From contig CAYMIJ010000002.1 of NCBI GenBank assembly GCA_964390465.1, positions 248,001 to 312,000 of the forward strand: DNA of 64,000 nt, given 5' to 3'. The notes beneath the pieces are model-generated. The model ran no database searches. It saw nothing but the letters and a program-made list of their open reading frames with translations, and was not told where the DNA came from. This document shows positions 20,181 through 29,777 of the stretch, piece after piece. Source of the stretch: JADZAI01 sp964390465 (GTDB taxonomy: Bacteria; Pseudomonadota; Alphaproteobacteria; Micropepsales; Micropepsaceae). Within the stretch, counting starts at the first letter, position 1. Every line of letters begins with the position of its first letter. The position numbers were made by a program, and so were the translations under genes.

Positions 20181-22778
20181 ATGTCTGAAGCAAACGACCC
20201 TAAGCAGCCCGTGCGCTATGATGCCGCCGCGACCGAGGCACATTGGCGCGCACGCTGGAAAGCGGGTGATGTGTTCCGCGCCCGCATCGATCCAACCAAG
20301 CCCAAATATTATGTGCTGGAAATGTTTCCCTATCCATCAGGGAAAATCCATATCGGCCATGGCCGCAACTATGTGATGGGTGATGTCGTCGCGCGCTACA
20401 AGCGCATGGCGGGTTTCAACGTGCTGCATCCGTTCGGTTGGGACGCATTCGGCCTTCCGGCGGAAAATGCAGCTGCGGAACGCGGCATCCATCCCAAGGG
20501 CTGGACGTACGACAATATCGCCGCGATGAAGGAACAGCTCGACGTGCTGGGCCTGTCACTCGACTGGAGCCGTGAGTTCGCGACCTGCGACCCTGCTTAC
20601 TACAAACATCAGCAGCGCATGTTCCTCGACTTCCTGAAGATCGGTCTCGCTTACCGCAAAGAAAGCGCCGTCAACTGGGATCCGGTCGACATGACCGTGC
20701 TGGCCAACGAACAGGTGATCGACGGGCGCGGCTGGCGTTCGGGCGCTGTGGTTGAGAAGAAGATGCTCACCCAGTGGTTCCTGAAGATCACGGCGTTCGC
20801 CGACGAGCTTCTGGATGATCTCAGAACGCTGGAACGCTGGCCCGATAAAGTCCGTGCCATGCAGGCCAACTGGATTGGCCGCAGCGAGGGCGCGACCTTT
20901 CGCTTCAGGCTCACCACCGAGCCGGGCGATATGGACAGTGTAGAGGTTTACTCCACCCGTCCCGACACGCTGTTCGGGGCAAGCTTCATCGCTATCGCTG
21001 CCGATCATCCGTTGGCGAAAGAGGCGTCGAAAACCGATCCGGCACTCGCCGCCTTCACCGATGAATGCCGCCGCATGGCAACGAATGAGGCGGCCATCGA
21101 GACCGCCGAGAAACTCGGTTTCGATACAGGGCTGCGGGCTGTCCATCCCTTTGATGCAAACTGGACGCTGCCGGTTTATGTCGCCAATTTTGTGCTGATG
21201 GATTACGGCACCGGCGCGGTCTTCGGGTGCCCGGCTCATGATGCGCGCGACCTCGAGTTTGCCCGCAAATATGGCCTGCCGGTGAAGCCCGTCGTTATTC
21301 CGGCGGACGCTGATGCGGCTACATTTCAGATCGGCAGCGAGGCCTATACCGGCGAGGGCATACTGGCCCATTCGGGCTTCCTGAACGGTCTGGATGCGGC
21401 GTCAGCAAAGGCGCGTGCCATTGCCGAGCTTGAGAAATTAGATGTGGGCAAGGGTCAGGTGAACTGGCGTCTGCGCGATTGGGGTGTTTCGCGCCAGCGT
21501 TATTGGGGTTGCCCGATCCCCATCATCCATTGCGATGATTGTGGGCCGGTGCCTGTGCCGGAGAAGGATCTGCCCGTCACGCTGCCCGAAGATGTCAGCT
21601 TCGACCTGCCGGGCAATCCGCTCGACCGTCATCCCTCATGGAAGCATGTGAAGTGCCCGTCATGCGGACGTGATGCACGGCGCGAAACCGACACGATGGA
21701 CACCTTCGTCGACTCGTCATGGTATTTCGCGCGCTTCTGCGATGCCTCGCCCGCTGATGCCCCCACCAACCCGCAGGCGACGGATTACTGGTTGCCGGTC
21801 GATCAGTATATCGGCGGCATCGAACATGCGATTTTGCATCTGCTCTATGCCCGCTTCTTCGTGCGCGCCATGAAGGCGGCAGGTCATATCGGCCTGAAGG
21901 AGCCGTTCGCTGGCCTGTTCACGCAGGGCATGATCACACATGAAACGTACAAGGATCAGGATGGCAAATGGCTGTCACCTGATGAAGTCGAGCGTCGTGA
22001 CGGCATTGTGATGCGGCGTGAGTCCAATCAAGCCGTCACGGTTGGCGCACCTGAGAAGATGTCGAAGTCGAAAAAGAATGTGGTGCCGCCGGAGGAGATC
22101 GCAGGCACCTATGGCGTTGACTGCGCGCGCTGGTTCCTGATGTCGGACTCACCGCCTGAGCGCGACAGTGAATGGACACAGTCCGGTGTTGATGGCGCGG
22201 CCCGTCTTGTTCAGCGCATCTGGCGCCTCATCAACGAAGCGCAGCCACATCTTGCGCCTGTTGGCGCGAGGCCGGGCGCTCATGAAGGCGCGGCGCTTGA
22301 ACTTCGTCGCGCCGTCCATCGTGCCGTTCATGAACTGACGCAGGATCTCGATCAGTTCCGGTTCAATCGCGGTGTTGCGCGCCTTTATGAATTGGTGAAT
22401 GCGATTGCCGGGTTTGACGTCAAAACACCGGGCGCAGGACCTGTCCTGCGTGAAGCTCACGAGGTGCTGGCTTTGCTGCTGGCACCGATGATGCCGCATC
22501 TGGCGGAAGAAATGTGGGCGCTGCTGGGGCACGACGATATGATCGTGCATGCGCCTTGGCCCAAGGCTGATCCGGCTCTGGTGGTTCAGGATACGGTGAC
22601 GCTCGCCATCCAGATCAATGGCAAGCGGCGCGACGAGATCACCGTGAAGAAAGACCTGCCCGCCGCTGAAGTCGAGGCGGCGGTGCTGGCGCTCGACTCT
22701 GTGCAGCGTGCCCTGAATGGTGGCCGACCGAAAAAAGTGATTGTCGTGCCGAACAGGATCGTCAATCTGGTGGCATGA
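20181..22778 (+). CDS. leuS: Leucyl-tRNA synthetase
   Basis: 865 residues, the usual bacterial length. Class I signature HIGH at 57-60 (SGKIHIGHGRNYVMGD), the CP1 editing domain in the middle (YSTRPDTLFGASFIAIA, then GTGAVFGCPAHDARD), a zinc-like CPSCGRDARRETDTMDTFVDSSWYF region, and KMSKS at 626-630. Charges tRNA-Leu and edits mischarged amino acids. It overlaps lptE by 4 bases (ATGA), so lptE translation is coupled to it. Confidence 0.98.
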   Translation: MSEANDPKQPVRYDAAATEAHWRARWKAGDVFRARIDPTKPKYYVLEMFPYPSGKIHIGHGRNYVMGDVVARYKRMAGFNVLHPFGWDAFGLPAENAAAERGIHPKGWTYDNIAAMKEQLDVLGLSLDWSREFATCDPAYYKHQQRMFLDFLKIGLAYRKESAVNWDPVDMTVLANEQVIDGRGWRSGAVVEKKMLTQWFLKITAFADELLDDLRTLERWPDKVRAMQANWIGRSEGATFRFRLTTEPGDMDSVEVYSTRPDTLFGASFIAIAADHPLAKEASKTDPALAAFTDECRRMATNEAAIETAEKLGFDTGLRAVHPFDANWTLPVYVANFVLMDYGTGAVFGCPAHDARDLEFARKYGLPVKPVVIPADADAATFQIGSEAYTGEGILAHSGFLNGLDAASAKARAIAELEKLDVGKGQVNWRLRDWGVSRQRYWGCPIPIIHCDDCGPVPVPEKDLPVTLPEDVSFDLPGNPLDRHPSWKHVKCPSCGRDARRETDTMDTFVDSSWYFARFCDASPADAPTNPQATDYWLPVDQYIGGIEHAILHLLYARFFVRAMKAAGHIGLKEPFAGLFTQGMITHETYKDQDGKWLSPDEVERRDGIVMRRESNQAVTVGAPEKMSKSKKNVVPPEEIAGTYGVDCARWFLMSDSPPERDSEWTQSGVDGAARLVQRIWRLINEAQPHLAPVGARPGAHEGAALELRRAVHRAVHELTQDLDQFRFNRGVARLYELVNAIAGFDVKTPGAGPVLREAHEVLALLLAPMMPHLAEEMWALLGHDDMIVHAPWPKADPALVVQDTVTLAIQINGKRRDEITVKKDLPAAEVEAAVLALDSVQRALNGGRPKKVIVVPNRIVNLVA

Positions 22779-23290
22779 TGAACCGGCGGACGATCCTGGC
22801 TCTTTGGGCGGCACTGGCGCTGAGCGGCTGCGGCTTCCGGCCGCTTTATGGTACGGCGTCCATTCCGCAGGGGGCCGAGTCTGCTTTTGCGACCATTCGC
22901 ATCGAGCCGGTCGCCCCGACCAATGACAGTGATGCGATCGGCCATCTGGTGTCGGATGCGCTCGATCATGTGCTCCACACACCCGGCCATACCGAGGCGG
23001 ATGTCTTTGTTCTGACCGTGCTGTTGTCAGACGAACGGCGCGGTCTTGCCATTCAGAACGATGCGTCCGTCACCCGTTATAATTACCGCCTGACCGCTGA
23101 ATGGACGCTCAAGGCGATTGGCGGCGAAAAGCCCGCCGCAACCGGGCGCTCTGAAACCACAGCTTCATATAACGTTGTTGATTCCCAGTATGCGACACTG
23201 GTGGCGCGCCGTGATGCTGAGGAGCGCGCGGCGCGTGAGATCGCCGAGCAGATCAAGCTGCGCCTCGCTGTCGCCCTGTCGCAGAAATAG
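22775..23290 (+). CDS. lptE: LPS-assembly lipoprotein LptE
   Basis: 171 residues. Lipobox LSGC (Cys19) followed by GFRPLYG, the typical N-terminus of alphaproteobacterial LptE. The body has ATIRIEPVAP, DALDHVLH, ASVTRYNYRLTAEWTL and a C-terminal helix AEERAAREIAEQIKLRLAVAL. It plugs the LptD barrel in the outer membrane and helps insert LPS. It has two adjacent ATGs; the first overlaps the leuS stop. holA follows 8 bases on, a conserved order. Confidence 0.93.
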   Translation: MMNRRTILALWAALALSGCGFRPLYGTASIPQGAESAFATIRIEPVAPTNDSDAIGHLVSDALDHVLHTPGHTEADVFVLTVLLSDERRGLAIQNDASVTRYNYRLTAEWTLKAIGGEKPAATGRSETTASYNVVDSQYATLVARRDAEERAAREIAEQIKLRLAVALSQK

Positions 23291-23298
23291 CTGCGCAT

Positions 23299-24348
23299 AT
23301 GGAGATCAAGGGGCGCGGCATTGACGGCTTCCTCGCCACGCCACCGGCCGCGCTGCGGGTTGCTGTTTTCTATGGGCCCGATTCAGGGCTGGTGCGCGAG
23401 CGCGCCAGCCTGCTGGCACGCAAGATCGTCGATGACCTGCGCGACCCGTTTCGAGTCTGTGATCTCAGTGCCTCTGATATTAAAGCCGATCCGGCCCGCT
23501 TGGCCGATGAAGCCGCCGCCATCTCGATGATGGGCGGACGCCGCGTCGTGCGCGTGCGTGACGCCGACCACGCCACCGCCAAGGTGATGGAAGCCTTCCT
23601 TGAAGATATGCCGGGCGATGCACTGATCGTTGTGGAGGCGGGCGATATCGGCAAGGGTGCGCTCACCCGCGCTTTTGAAGGCGCAGGACAGACAACCGCG
23701 CTGATCGCCTGCTATCCCGATGAAGGCGATGATCTGCGCACCGTGATCGTCTCAACATTGAAGGCGCGCGGCCTGAGCATCGCCTCAGATGCCCTTGCCG
23801 ATCTCATGGCGCGGCTGGGTGATGACCGCCGCATGACCCGTATGGAGCTTGAAAAGCTTGCTCTTTATGTGGGGCCGGATGACGCACGCGCAGGGCAGGT
23901 GACACGCGACCATGTCGATGCGGTGCTGGGTGTTGAGGCCGAAGCAGACATCAACGAAATCACCGATGCCTGCGCAGGCGGTGATGTGGCGATGCTCGAT
24001 TCCGCCTTTGCCCGCGCTCTGGCCGGGGGCGAGACATCGGCGGGTATTCTGCGCATGGTGCTGATGCACATGCAGCGCGTCCATCTGGGTGCATCGCTGA
24101 TCGCTGAAGGGCTGGACTCAGACAAAGCCGTGGACAAGTCGTTCCCGCGCCTCATCTGGAAACGCAAGGCGGCGATCCAGCGTCAGCTTGCGGCGTGGAC
24201 GCCGGTCATGGCGATGGAGGCCATTAGACAACTGGCTGACGCTGAGATGCTGACCCGGCGCACCGAGATACCGGCTGACGCAGTCACGGGCAGGGCACTG
24301 CTGATGGTTGCCGCCGCCGCTCGCCGCCAGTCACGCCGTCGGGCCTAG
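23299..24348 (+). CDS. holA: DNA polymerase III delta subunit
   Basis: 349 residues. The AAA+-like delta subunit of the clamp loader, which opens the sliding clamp. The N-terminal domain has VAVFYGPDSGLVRERASLLARKI, a P-loop-like position without a functional Walker A, as is normal for delta. The collar domain ends AVTGRALLMVAAAAR. It follows lptE by 8 bases. Its last 18 bases overlap the convergent CoA-transferase gene. Confidence 0.95.
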   Translation: MEIKGRGIDGFLATPPAALRVAVFYGPDSGLVRERASLLARKIVDDLRDPFRVCDLSASDIKADPARLADEAAAISMMGGRRVVRVRDADHATAKVMEAFLEDMPGDALIVVEAGDIGKGALTRAFEGAGQTTALIACYPDEGDDLRTVIVSTLKARGLSIASDALADLMARLGDDRRMTRMELEKLALYVGPDDARAGQVTRDHVDAVLGVEAEADINEITDACAGGDVAMLDSAFARALAGGETSAGILRMVLMHMQRVHLGASLIAEGLDSDKAVDKSFPRLIWKRKAAIQRQLAAWTPVMAMEAIRQLADAEMLTRRTEIPADAVTGRALLMVAAAARRQSRRRA

Positions 24349-25500
24349 GACGCCTTCGGTATCCTGTCCCAGTCTTGGTGGGTCGCGGCGGATGGTGGAG
24401 GGTGTTTTGGAAAATCTGAGGCCCGGTTTCATCGCGATATAGTCGCCCGCGTCGCCTGCGAGCGAGCGCGTCTCGAAGAAGCCTGTCGCCTTGAAGTGCG
24501 GGTCGTCGAATACTTCCTCCAGCGTGTTGGCACGCATCGCCGGAATGTGAGCTTCAGCACAGATGTCGAGCCATTCCTGTGTTGTGCGGGTCAGGGCTGC
24601 ATCAGCCAGCATCTGATAATAGACGGCGACTTTCGCCTTACCGCTTTCTGCCGCCAGATAGCGGTCGGACTGATACGGGTTCTGGATGCCGCCCAGTTCA
24701 AGGAAACGCTGCGCCGTTTCCTGACTGGCCGGCATGATGACGATGTGGCCGTCTTTGGTCGCCAGCGGACGCCGATGCGGCGTGACCGTTGTCGGGTGTC
24801 CCATTTTCCCGCGGGCTGGCGAGAAGGCATGGCCGTTCAGATGCTCAGCCAGCATGAAGGCCGTGAAGGTTTCCAGCATCGGCACTTCCACATACTGGCC
24901 TTCGCCGGTGCGCGCCCGGTGCAGCAGCGCCGCCTGTGCTGCGATGGCCGCGTAAAGCCCGCAGGTCTTGTCGGCGATCAGGGCCGGCAAAGGGCGCAGA
25001 TCAGGGTTCCCGTCATAGAGTGGCAACAGATCGCAGACGCCCGATGCGCCCTGAATGAGATCATCAAAGGCCTGTAATTTCCCGTACGGGCCATCCGGCG
25101 CAAATCCCATCGCGGCGACATAAACAATATCAGGCTTCACGGCGCGCACGGCCTCATAGTCGAAGCCCAGCTTTGCGATCGAGGCGGGGCGCATATTGTG
25201 GATGAACAGGTCCGCCGTTTTCACCAGATCGCGCAGGCGGGCCCGGTCCGCTTCCGTTTTCAGGTCCAGAACCACCGAGCGCTTGTTGCGGTTGATCTGC
25301 ACGAACAGCGCCGACATGTCGGGCACGGGCTGTGTCTTGCCAGTGCCCTTGCGCTGGCGGTCGCCACCCGGTTCCTCGATCTTGATGATGTCGGCCCCCA
25401 GATCGCCAAGGGTCTGGGTTGCGAATGGACCAAGGACGTACTGCGTCAGGTCGATGACGCGGAGGCCGGAAAGCGGCCCAGCAGAAGGCGTGTCGGTCAT
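24331..25500 (-). CDS. CaiB/BaiF family (class III) CoA-transferase
   Basis: 389 residues from ATG 25500 (MTDTPSAGPLSGLRVIDLTQ). Family marks are LSGLRVIDLTQYVLGPFATQTLGDLGADIIKIEEPGGD, VQINRNKRSVVLDLK, FIHNMRPASIAKLGFDYE (Asn/Arg-Pro) and GLYAAIAAQAALLHRARTGEGQYVEVPM. Moves CoA between carboxylic acids; the substrate cannot be inferred from the sequence, and no catabolic partner adjoins it. The acidic residue expected at the family's catalytic Asp region is plausible in VCDLLPLYDG but was not verified. Divergent from the cpdB-like gene. Confidence 0.92.
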   Translation of the reverse strand: MTDTPSAGPLSGLRVIDLTQYVLGPFATQTLGDLGADIIKIEEPGGDRQRKGTGKTQPVPDMSALFVQINRNKRSVVLDLKTEADRARLRDLVKTADLFIHNMRPASIAKLGFDYEAVRAVKPDIVYVAAMGFAPDGPYGKLQAFDDLIQGASGVCDLLPLYDGNPDLRPLPALIADKTCGLYAAIAAQAALLHRARTGEGQYVEVPMLETFTAFMLAEHLNGHAFSPARGKMGHPTTVTPHRRPLATKDGHIVIMPASQETAQRFLELGGIQNPYQSDRYLAAESGKAKVAVYYQMLADAALTRTTQEWLDICAEAHIPAMRANTLEEVFDDPHFKATGFFETRSLAGDAGDYIAMKPGLRFSKTPSTIRRDPPRLGQDTEGVLGPTA

Positions 25501-25580
25501 GGCGTTGTCATGTGATTGCGGTGTAAAAGCCAGCATGTCGCCGCGCTGAGCGGCAAGCAAGCCTTCATTGAGGACACCTC

Positions 25581-27515
25581 ATGCGCCTTCTTCCCATGCT
25601 TCTCGCCTCAGCCGTTGCTCTGGCAGGGGCAGCCACAGCTGCCGAACTGAAGTTGCGTATTCTTTCCACGACCGACATTCACATGAATCTTGCCGACTAT
25701 GATTTCGTGCGTGATCAGGCCGATGAATCCACCGGTCTCAATCGCACGGCGGCGCTGATCGCCGAGGCGCGTCAGGAAAATCCGAATGCCATTCTGGTCG
25801 ATGCGGGTGATCTGTTGCAGGGCTCGCCGATGGGCGATGTTGTGGCCCGTGTGCGCCCGCTGAAAGAGGGCGAGGTTCATCCAGCCTATGCCGTCATGAA
25901 CATGCTCAAATACGATGCGGCAGCGCTCGGCAATCACGAATTCAATTACGGGCTCGATTTCGTTCTGCGCGCCCAGCAGGGTCGCGCGTTTCCGATGCTG
26001 GCCGCCAATGTCTGGCGGCAGAACCCGGACGGGTCGCAGGGCGAGCCGCTGATGCCGGGCTCAGTGCTGCTCAAACGCAGCTTCAAGGATGAAGCAGGCA
26101 CCGAGCGCGAGGTGAAGATCGGTGTCATCGGTGTGCTGCCACCGCAGATCATGAACTGGGACAAGGACAAGCTGGACGGCAAGCTGATAACTGGCGATGC
26201 CGTCGAGGCCGTCGAGCGCGAAGTGCCCAAGCTGAAAAGCGAAGGCGCTGATGTTATCATCGTCGTCGCTCATGCAGGCATTTCTGCCGCACCTCGCATC
26301 GGTGGCGATGAAAACTTCGCCTATTATCTTGGGCAGGTGGCTGGCGTTGATGCCGTCGTCACAGGCCACTCACACCGTGTGTTCCCCGGCAAGGATTATG
26401 AATCCCTCACCGGTGTTGACCTCAAGCGCGGCACGATTGAAGGCAAGCCCTATGTGATGGCCGGGTCATTCGGTAGTCATCTCGGCGTGATCGATATCGT
26501 GCTCGATGATGCGGCGGGCAAATGGGCGATCAAGGACAGTCACGCCGAAGCGCGGCCCGTCGCCGCCAAAGGCGAAGACGGCAAGACACTGGCGCGCCTG
26601 CCTGCTGATCCCAAGGTCACTGAGGCTGTAAAAGACTGGACCGATGCGACGCTCGCTTATGTGCGTGCGCCGATTGGCGAGGCCAAGGGCGCGTTCAACA
26701 CCTATCTGGCGCTGATGGGTGACACCGCTGCACTGCGACTGGTGGCAGATGCTCAACGTGCCTATGCCGAGAAGCTGGTGAAGGGTACGCCTTATGAAGG
26801 CCTGCCCATTCTTTCCGCCGCTGCGCCGTTTCGGGTCGGTGGTCGTCCGGGGCCGGATTATTACACCGATGTGAAGCCGGGGCCGGTCGCGGTGAAGGAT
26901 GCGGCTGATCTCTATATCTATCCCAACATGCTCGCCGTCGTGAAGCTGAAGGGCAGCGAGGTGCGTGAGTATCTGGAAAAGTCGGCGCGGCTGTTCAACC
27001 GCATCGACCCGGCCAAGGAAGGCCCGCAGCCGCTGGTTGGCAATTTCCCCGCCTATAACTTCGACATCCTGTTTGGCCTCACCTACGAGATTGATGTCAC
27101 GCAGCCTCTGCGTTATGGCCGCAGCGCCGCAGTGGAAGATCCCAATGCCTGGCGCGTTTCGGATATCCGCCTCAATGGCGAGCCGCTCAAAGACGATCAG
27201 GATTATCTCATCGTCACCAACAATTATCGCGCCAATGGCGGCGGCGAGTTTCCGCGTATGGACGGTTCGGCCATCGCGCTGGTCGGCCCTGAAAGCAATC
27301 GCGAGATTCTGATCAACTACATCCGCGAGGAAAAAGAAATCACGCCCGACAATACACCGGTCTGGCGTTTCAAGCCCGTATCAGGCACGCCGGATATCCG
27401 CATTGAGATCGGACCAAAGGGTGCAGATATCGTCGCGGCAGACAAGCGCCTGACTAAAGTGGAGACCAACGAAGCCGGGTTCGACGTCTATCGCGTCAAT
27501 CTGTCAGGACAATAA
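25581..27515 (+). CDS. cpdB: Periplasmic 2',3'-cyclic-nucleotide phosphodiesterase/3'-nucleotidase
   Basis: 644 residues with signal peptide MRLLPMLLASAVALAGAATA. The N-terminal calcineurin-like metallophosphoesterase motifs are all present: LSTTDIHMN (D-x-H), DAGDLLQGSP, GNHEFNYG, VVAHAGIS and VTGHSHRVFPG. The C-terminal 5'-nucleotidase domain shows the substrate-binding NNYRANGGGEFP. It matches CpdB in length and order and should release nucleosides from external cyclic nucleotides and 3'-nucleotides. Start ATG 25581 has AGGA upstream. The creatininase-family gene follows by 18 bases. Confidence 0.92.
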   Translation: MRLLPMLLASAVALAGAATAAELKLRILSTTDIHMNLADYDFVRDQADESTGLNRTAALIAEARQENPNAILVDAGDLLQGSPMGDVVARVRPLKEGEVHPAYAVMNMLKYDAAALGNHEFNYGLDFVLRAQQGRAFPMLAANVWRQNPDGSQGEPLMPGSVLLKRSFKDEAGTEREVKIGVIGVLPPQIMNWDKDKLDGKLITGDAVEAVEREVPKLKSEGADVIIVVAHAGISAAPRIGGDENFAYYLGQVAGVDAVVTGHSHRVFPGKDYESLTGVDLKRGTIEGKPYVMAGSFGSHLGVIDIVLDDAAGKWAIKDSHAEARPVAAKGEDGKTLARLPADPKVTEAVKDWTDATLAYVRAPIGEAKGAFNTYLALMGDTAALRLVADAQRAYAEKLVKGTPYEGLPILSAAAPFRVGGRPGPDYYTDVKPGPVAVKDAADLYIYPNMLAVVKLKGSEVREYLEKSARLFNRIDPAKEGPQPLVGNFPAYNFDILFGLTYEIDVTQPLRYGRSAAVEDPNAWRVSDIRLNGEPLKDDQDYLIVTNNYRANGGGEFPRMDGSAIALVGPESNREILINYIREEKEITPDNTPVWRFKPVSGTPDIRIEIGPKGADIVAADKRLTKVETNEAGFDVYRVNLSGQ

Positions 27516-27533
27516 GGAAAGCACGCGCACATC

Positions 27534-28283
27534 ATGCAGTTGCATCAATCATCTTGGATGGAAGTGGAAGCCTATCTGGCGACATCGAAAGGCATCATCG
27601 TGCCGATTGGTTCGACTGAACAGCACGGCCCCAACGGCCTGCTTGGCACGGATGCCATCTGCCCCGAAGTGATCGCCAAACGCGCGGGCGATGCCAGCGG
27701 CATTCTGGTTGGGCCGACCTTCAATGTCGGTCAGGCGCAGCATCACCTGGCTTTTGCTGGCACCATCACGCTGCGCCCATCCACCATGATCGCAGCGATC
27801 TATGACTGGACCGCAAGCCTGACGCGGCATGGGTTCGAGCGCATCTACTGGTTCAACGGTCACGGCGGCAATATCGCCACGATCACGGCGGCCTTCAGCG
27901 AAATCTATTCCGATGTGAGTTTGCGCAAGACCGGCGCGAACACCTCTCCGGTGCGCTGCAATCTGCGCAACTGGTGGGAACTGCCCGGCATAGGCGAGCT
28001 TTGCCGCCAGCTGTTCCCGGTGGGCGAAGGCAGCCATGCAACCGCCTCGGAAGTGTCCGTCACCTATGCGGCCCATCCTGATGCCGTGAAGCGCGTGGAG
28101 ATGTCGCCGAAGATCGCGCCGGTCGGCCCCATTCTGGACGCCGATGACTATCGCCGCCGTTTCCCTGATGGCCGCATTGGCTCCGATCCTTCACAGGCCA
28201 CCATCGAAGCTGGCGAAAAATTGATTGCTGCATCAGCCAAGGCACTGATCGAGGACTATCAAAAGTTCATGAAGGCGTCTTAA
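27534..28283 (+). CDS. Creatininase-family amidohydrolase
   Basis: 249 residues. Metal-binding signature PIGSTEQHGPNGLLGTDA (Glu, His and Asp ligands) and WFNGHGGN are diagnostic of the creatininase/MftE/FAPy-deformylase superfamily. GEGSHATASEVSV supplies a later ligand region. The superfamily hydrolyses cyclic or formyl amides; which amide cannot be told here. Being downstream of a nucleotidase, a purine-derived substrate is conceivable, but that is inference. Soluble, no signal peptide. Confidence 0.88.
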   Translation: MQLHQSSWMEVEAYLATSKGIIVPIGSTEQHGPNGLLGTDAICPEVIAKRAGDASGILVGPTFNVGQAQHHLAFAGTITLRPSTMIAAIYDWTASLTRHGFERIYWFNGHGGNIATITAAFSEIYSDVSLRKTGANTSPVRCNLRNWWELPGIGELCRQLFPVGEGSHATASEVSVTYAAHPDAVKRVEMSPKIAPVGPILDADDYRRRFPDGRIGSDPSQATIEAGEKLIAASAKALIEDYQKFMKAS

Positions 28284-28312
28284 ATCGGCGCGATCACCAC
28301 AAGGAGAGCACC

Positions 28313-28702
28313 ATGATCGGCTATGTCACCGTCGGTACAAATGACCTTGAAAAGGCGCGCGCCTTCTATTCGCAGTTGCTCAGTCTTGTCGGTGCGAAAG
28401 AGCTGATGCGGATGGATCATGGCTTCACCATGTATGGAACGGGCATGACGTCACCCTCCATCGCCGTCACCAAGCCTTATAATGGCGAGCCGCAGCATTG
28501 CGGCAATGGTCACATGATTGCGCTGGTCGTTGACACCCGCGCCAAGGTCGATGCGCTGCACGCCAAGGCTTTGGAACTGGGTGGAACCTGCGAAGGGGCG
28601 CCCGGTCTGCGCGGCGAGGAAGGTCCGATGGCGTTTTATGCCGGTTATTTCCGAGATCTTGATGGCAACAAGCTCTGCGCCTTCCGCGTTGGCCCTGCCT
28701 GA
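28313..28702 (+). CDS. VOC (glyoxalase/bleomycin-resistance fold) protein
   Basis: 129 residues. Paired beta-alpha-beta modules: MIGYVTVGTNDLEKARAFYSQLL and HMIALVVDTRAKVDALHAKALELGG, ending FRDLDGNKLCAFRVG. AAGGAG lies six bases before the ATG. This sequence type is common as an uncharacterised VOC dioxygenase or lyase-like protein. It sits 29 bases after the creatininase gene and ends 3 bases before the convergent sulfoxide reductase gene. Confidence 0.85.
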   Translation: MIGYVTVGTNDLEKARAFYSQLLSLVGAKELMRMDHGFTMYGTGMTSPSIAVTKPYNGEPQHCGNGHMIALVVDTRAKVDALHAKALELGGTCEGAPGLRGEEGPMAFYAGYFRDLDGNKLCAFRVGPA

Positions 28703-28705
28703 TCT

Positions 28706-29200
28706 TCAGAACGGCTCACTGCCGCTGAGATAGATCTGCACCAGTCGCTCGCAGCCCTTTCGGTCATCATCATCGAACCGGGCGGGCTGCGGGCTGTCGA
28801 GGTCCAGCACGCCGATCACGAGGCCATCTCGGATCAGCGGCACGACCAGCTCGCTGCGCGATGCGGCATCGCAGGCAATGTGACCGGGAAAGGCGTGCAC
28901 GTCGTCAACCCGCACACTGGCCCGCTGCACGACGGCCGTGCCGCACACACCTTTGCCGATGGCGATCCGCACGCAGGCGGGCCTGCCCATAAACGGGCCA
29001 AGCACGAGTTCCTCGCCCCGCATGATATAGAACCCGGCCCAGTTGAGATCAGCCAGCCCCCACGCCAGCAGGGCAGCCATGTTTGCGGCGTTGGCGATGG
29101 CGTCGCGTTCCCCGTGCATCAGGCCGGTCAGTTGACGCGCCAGCTCCTCATAGATCTCAGTTTTCGTGCCCTCCGGGCGCTCGCTTGAATCAAACATCAT
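28706..29200 (-). CDS. msrC: Free methionine-(R)-sulfoxide reductase (GAF domain)
   Basis: 164 residues, one GAF domain. The fRMsr pattern is complete: GRPACVRIAIGKGVCGTAV with Cys76 and Cys86, then VDDVHAFPGHIACDAASRSELVVP with Cys110. These are the three redox cysteines of the family, Cys110 being the likely catalytic one. It repairs free Met-(R)-O in the cytoplasm. Its ATG overlaps the Rieske-gene stop by 4 bases, so it is the last gene of the tsaD-gpsA-linked minus-strand run. Confidence 0.93.
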   Translation of the reverse strand: MMFDSSERPEGTKTEIYEELARQLTGLMHGERDAIANAANMAALLAWGLADLNWAGFYIMRGEELVLGPFMGRPACVRIAIGKGVCGTAVVQRASVRVDDVHAFPGHIACDAASRSELVVPLIRDGLVIGVLDLDSPQPARFDDDDRKGCERLVQIYLSGSEPF

Positions 29201-29520
29201 TCAGCCAGCCATATGTCCTCGCCATCGACACGAATGGCGACAGCTTGCAGTGACCGGCGCACGCAAGGCCCTGCGATGCATAACCCGTCATCCGCGAGAA
29301 ACTGTGCGCCGTGCACCGTGCAGATCAGTGTTGCGCCGTCTCTGCTGAGAAAGCGGTCTGGAAATGTCTCCAGCGTTGCGCCGGTGTGCGGGCAGGCGTT
29401 CACATAACAACGCGGGCCGTTCCCGGTTTTCACCACGACCAGTTCACGCCGGCCCGGCAGTGTGATGCCTTTGGCGCCCGTCGCTTCAAGATCGCCCACA
29501 CGGCAAAGCAGCGCCGTCAT
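29197..29520 (-). CDS. Small Rieske [2Fe-2S] protein
   Basis: 107 residues. The cluster ligands are in CPHTGATLE and CTVHGAQF (C-x-H ... C-x2-H), as in NirD/ferredoxin-type Rieske domains. No membrane anchor or signal peptide, so it is a soluble electron carrier. It overlaps both neighbours by 4 bases (ATGA), tightly coupling it to the free-Met sulfoxide reductase gene and to the small hypothetical gene at 29517. Its redox partner is unknown; supplying electrons to an adjacent enzyme is a guess. Confidence 0.88.
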   Translation of the reverse strand: MTALLCRVGDLEATGAKGITLPGRRELVVVKTGNGPRCYVNACPHTGATLETFPDRFLSRDGATLICTVHGAQFLADDGLCIAGPCVRRSLQAVAIRVDGEDIWLAE

Positions 29521-29777
29521 GCCAGCACCTTGCGGACACGCGACAGCAGCATGGACTGCCCGGTCTTTGTCGTCACGCGCAGCCGCTCAAAATCGCTCGC
29601 GTCTGTGGCAAGACGCAGATCAGCGAACAGATCATCATCATGTTCGTGAAAGTGAAGCGCCGCGCGCCCTGCAAGATAAAATGCACCCGGCGTTTTTTCC
29701 TTCAAAGCGGGGATCGCTCGCAGCCCAGCGAGCAGAGGCTGCAAACGGTTCAGCGCATCTGCCCCGGCATGTTTCAT
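29517..29777 (-). CDS. Conserved-looking small protein with FHEHDDDLFADLR motif
   Basis: 86 residues. ATG 29777 was chosen because it makes a 4-base ATGA overlap with the EVE gene stop and matches the coupling of its neighbours; the frame is open to 29813. Sequence: an N-terminal helix (LNRLQPLLAGLRAIPALKEK), then PGAFYLAGRAALHFHEHDDDLFADLRL and a C-terminal SMLLSRVRKVLA. The His/Asp-rich core could bind a metal or DNA. I recognise no named family. Confidence 0.72.
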   Translation of the reverse strand: MKHAGADALNRLQPLLAGLRAIPALKEKTPGAFYLAGRAALHFHEHDDDLFADLRLATDASDFERLRVTTKTGQSMLLSRVRKVLA

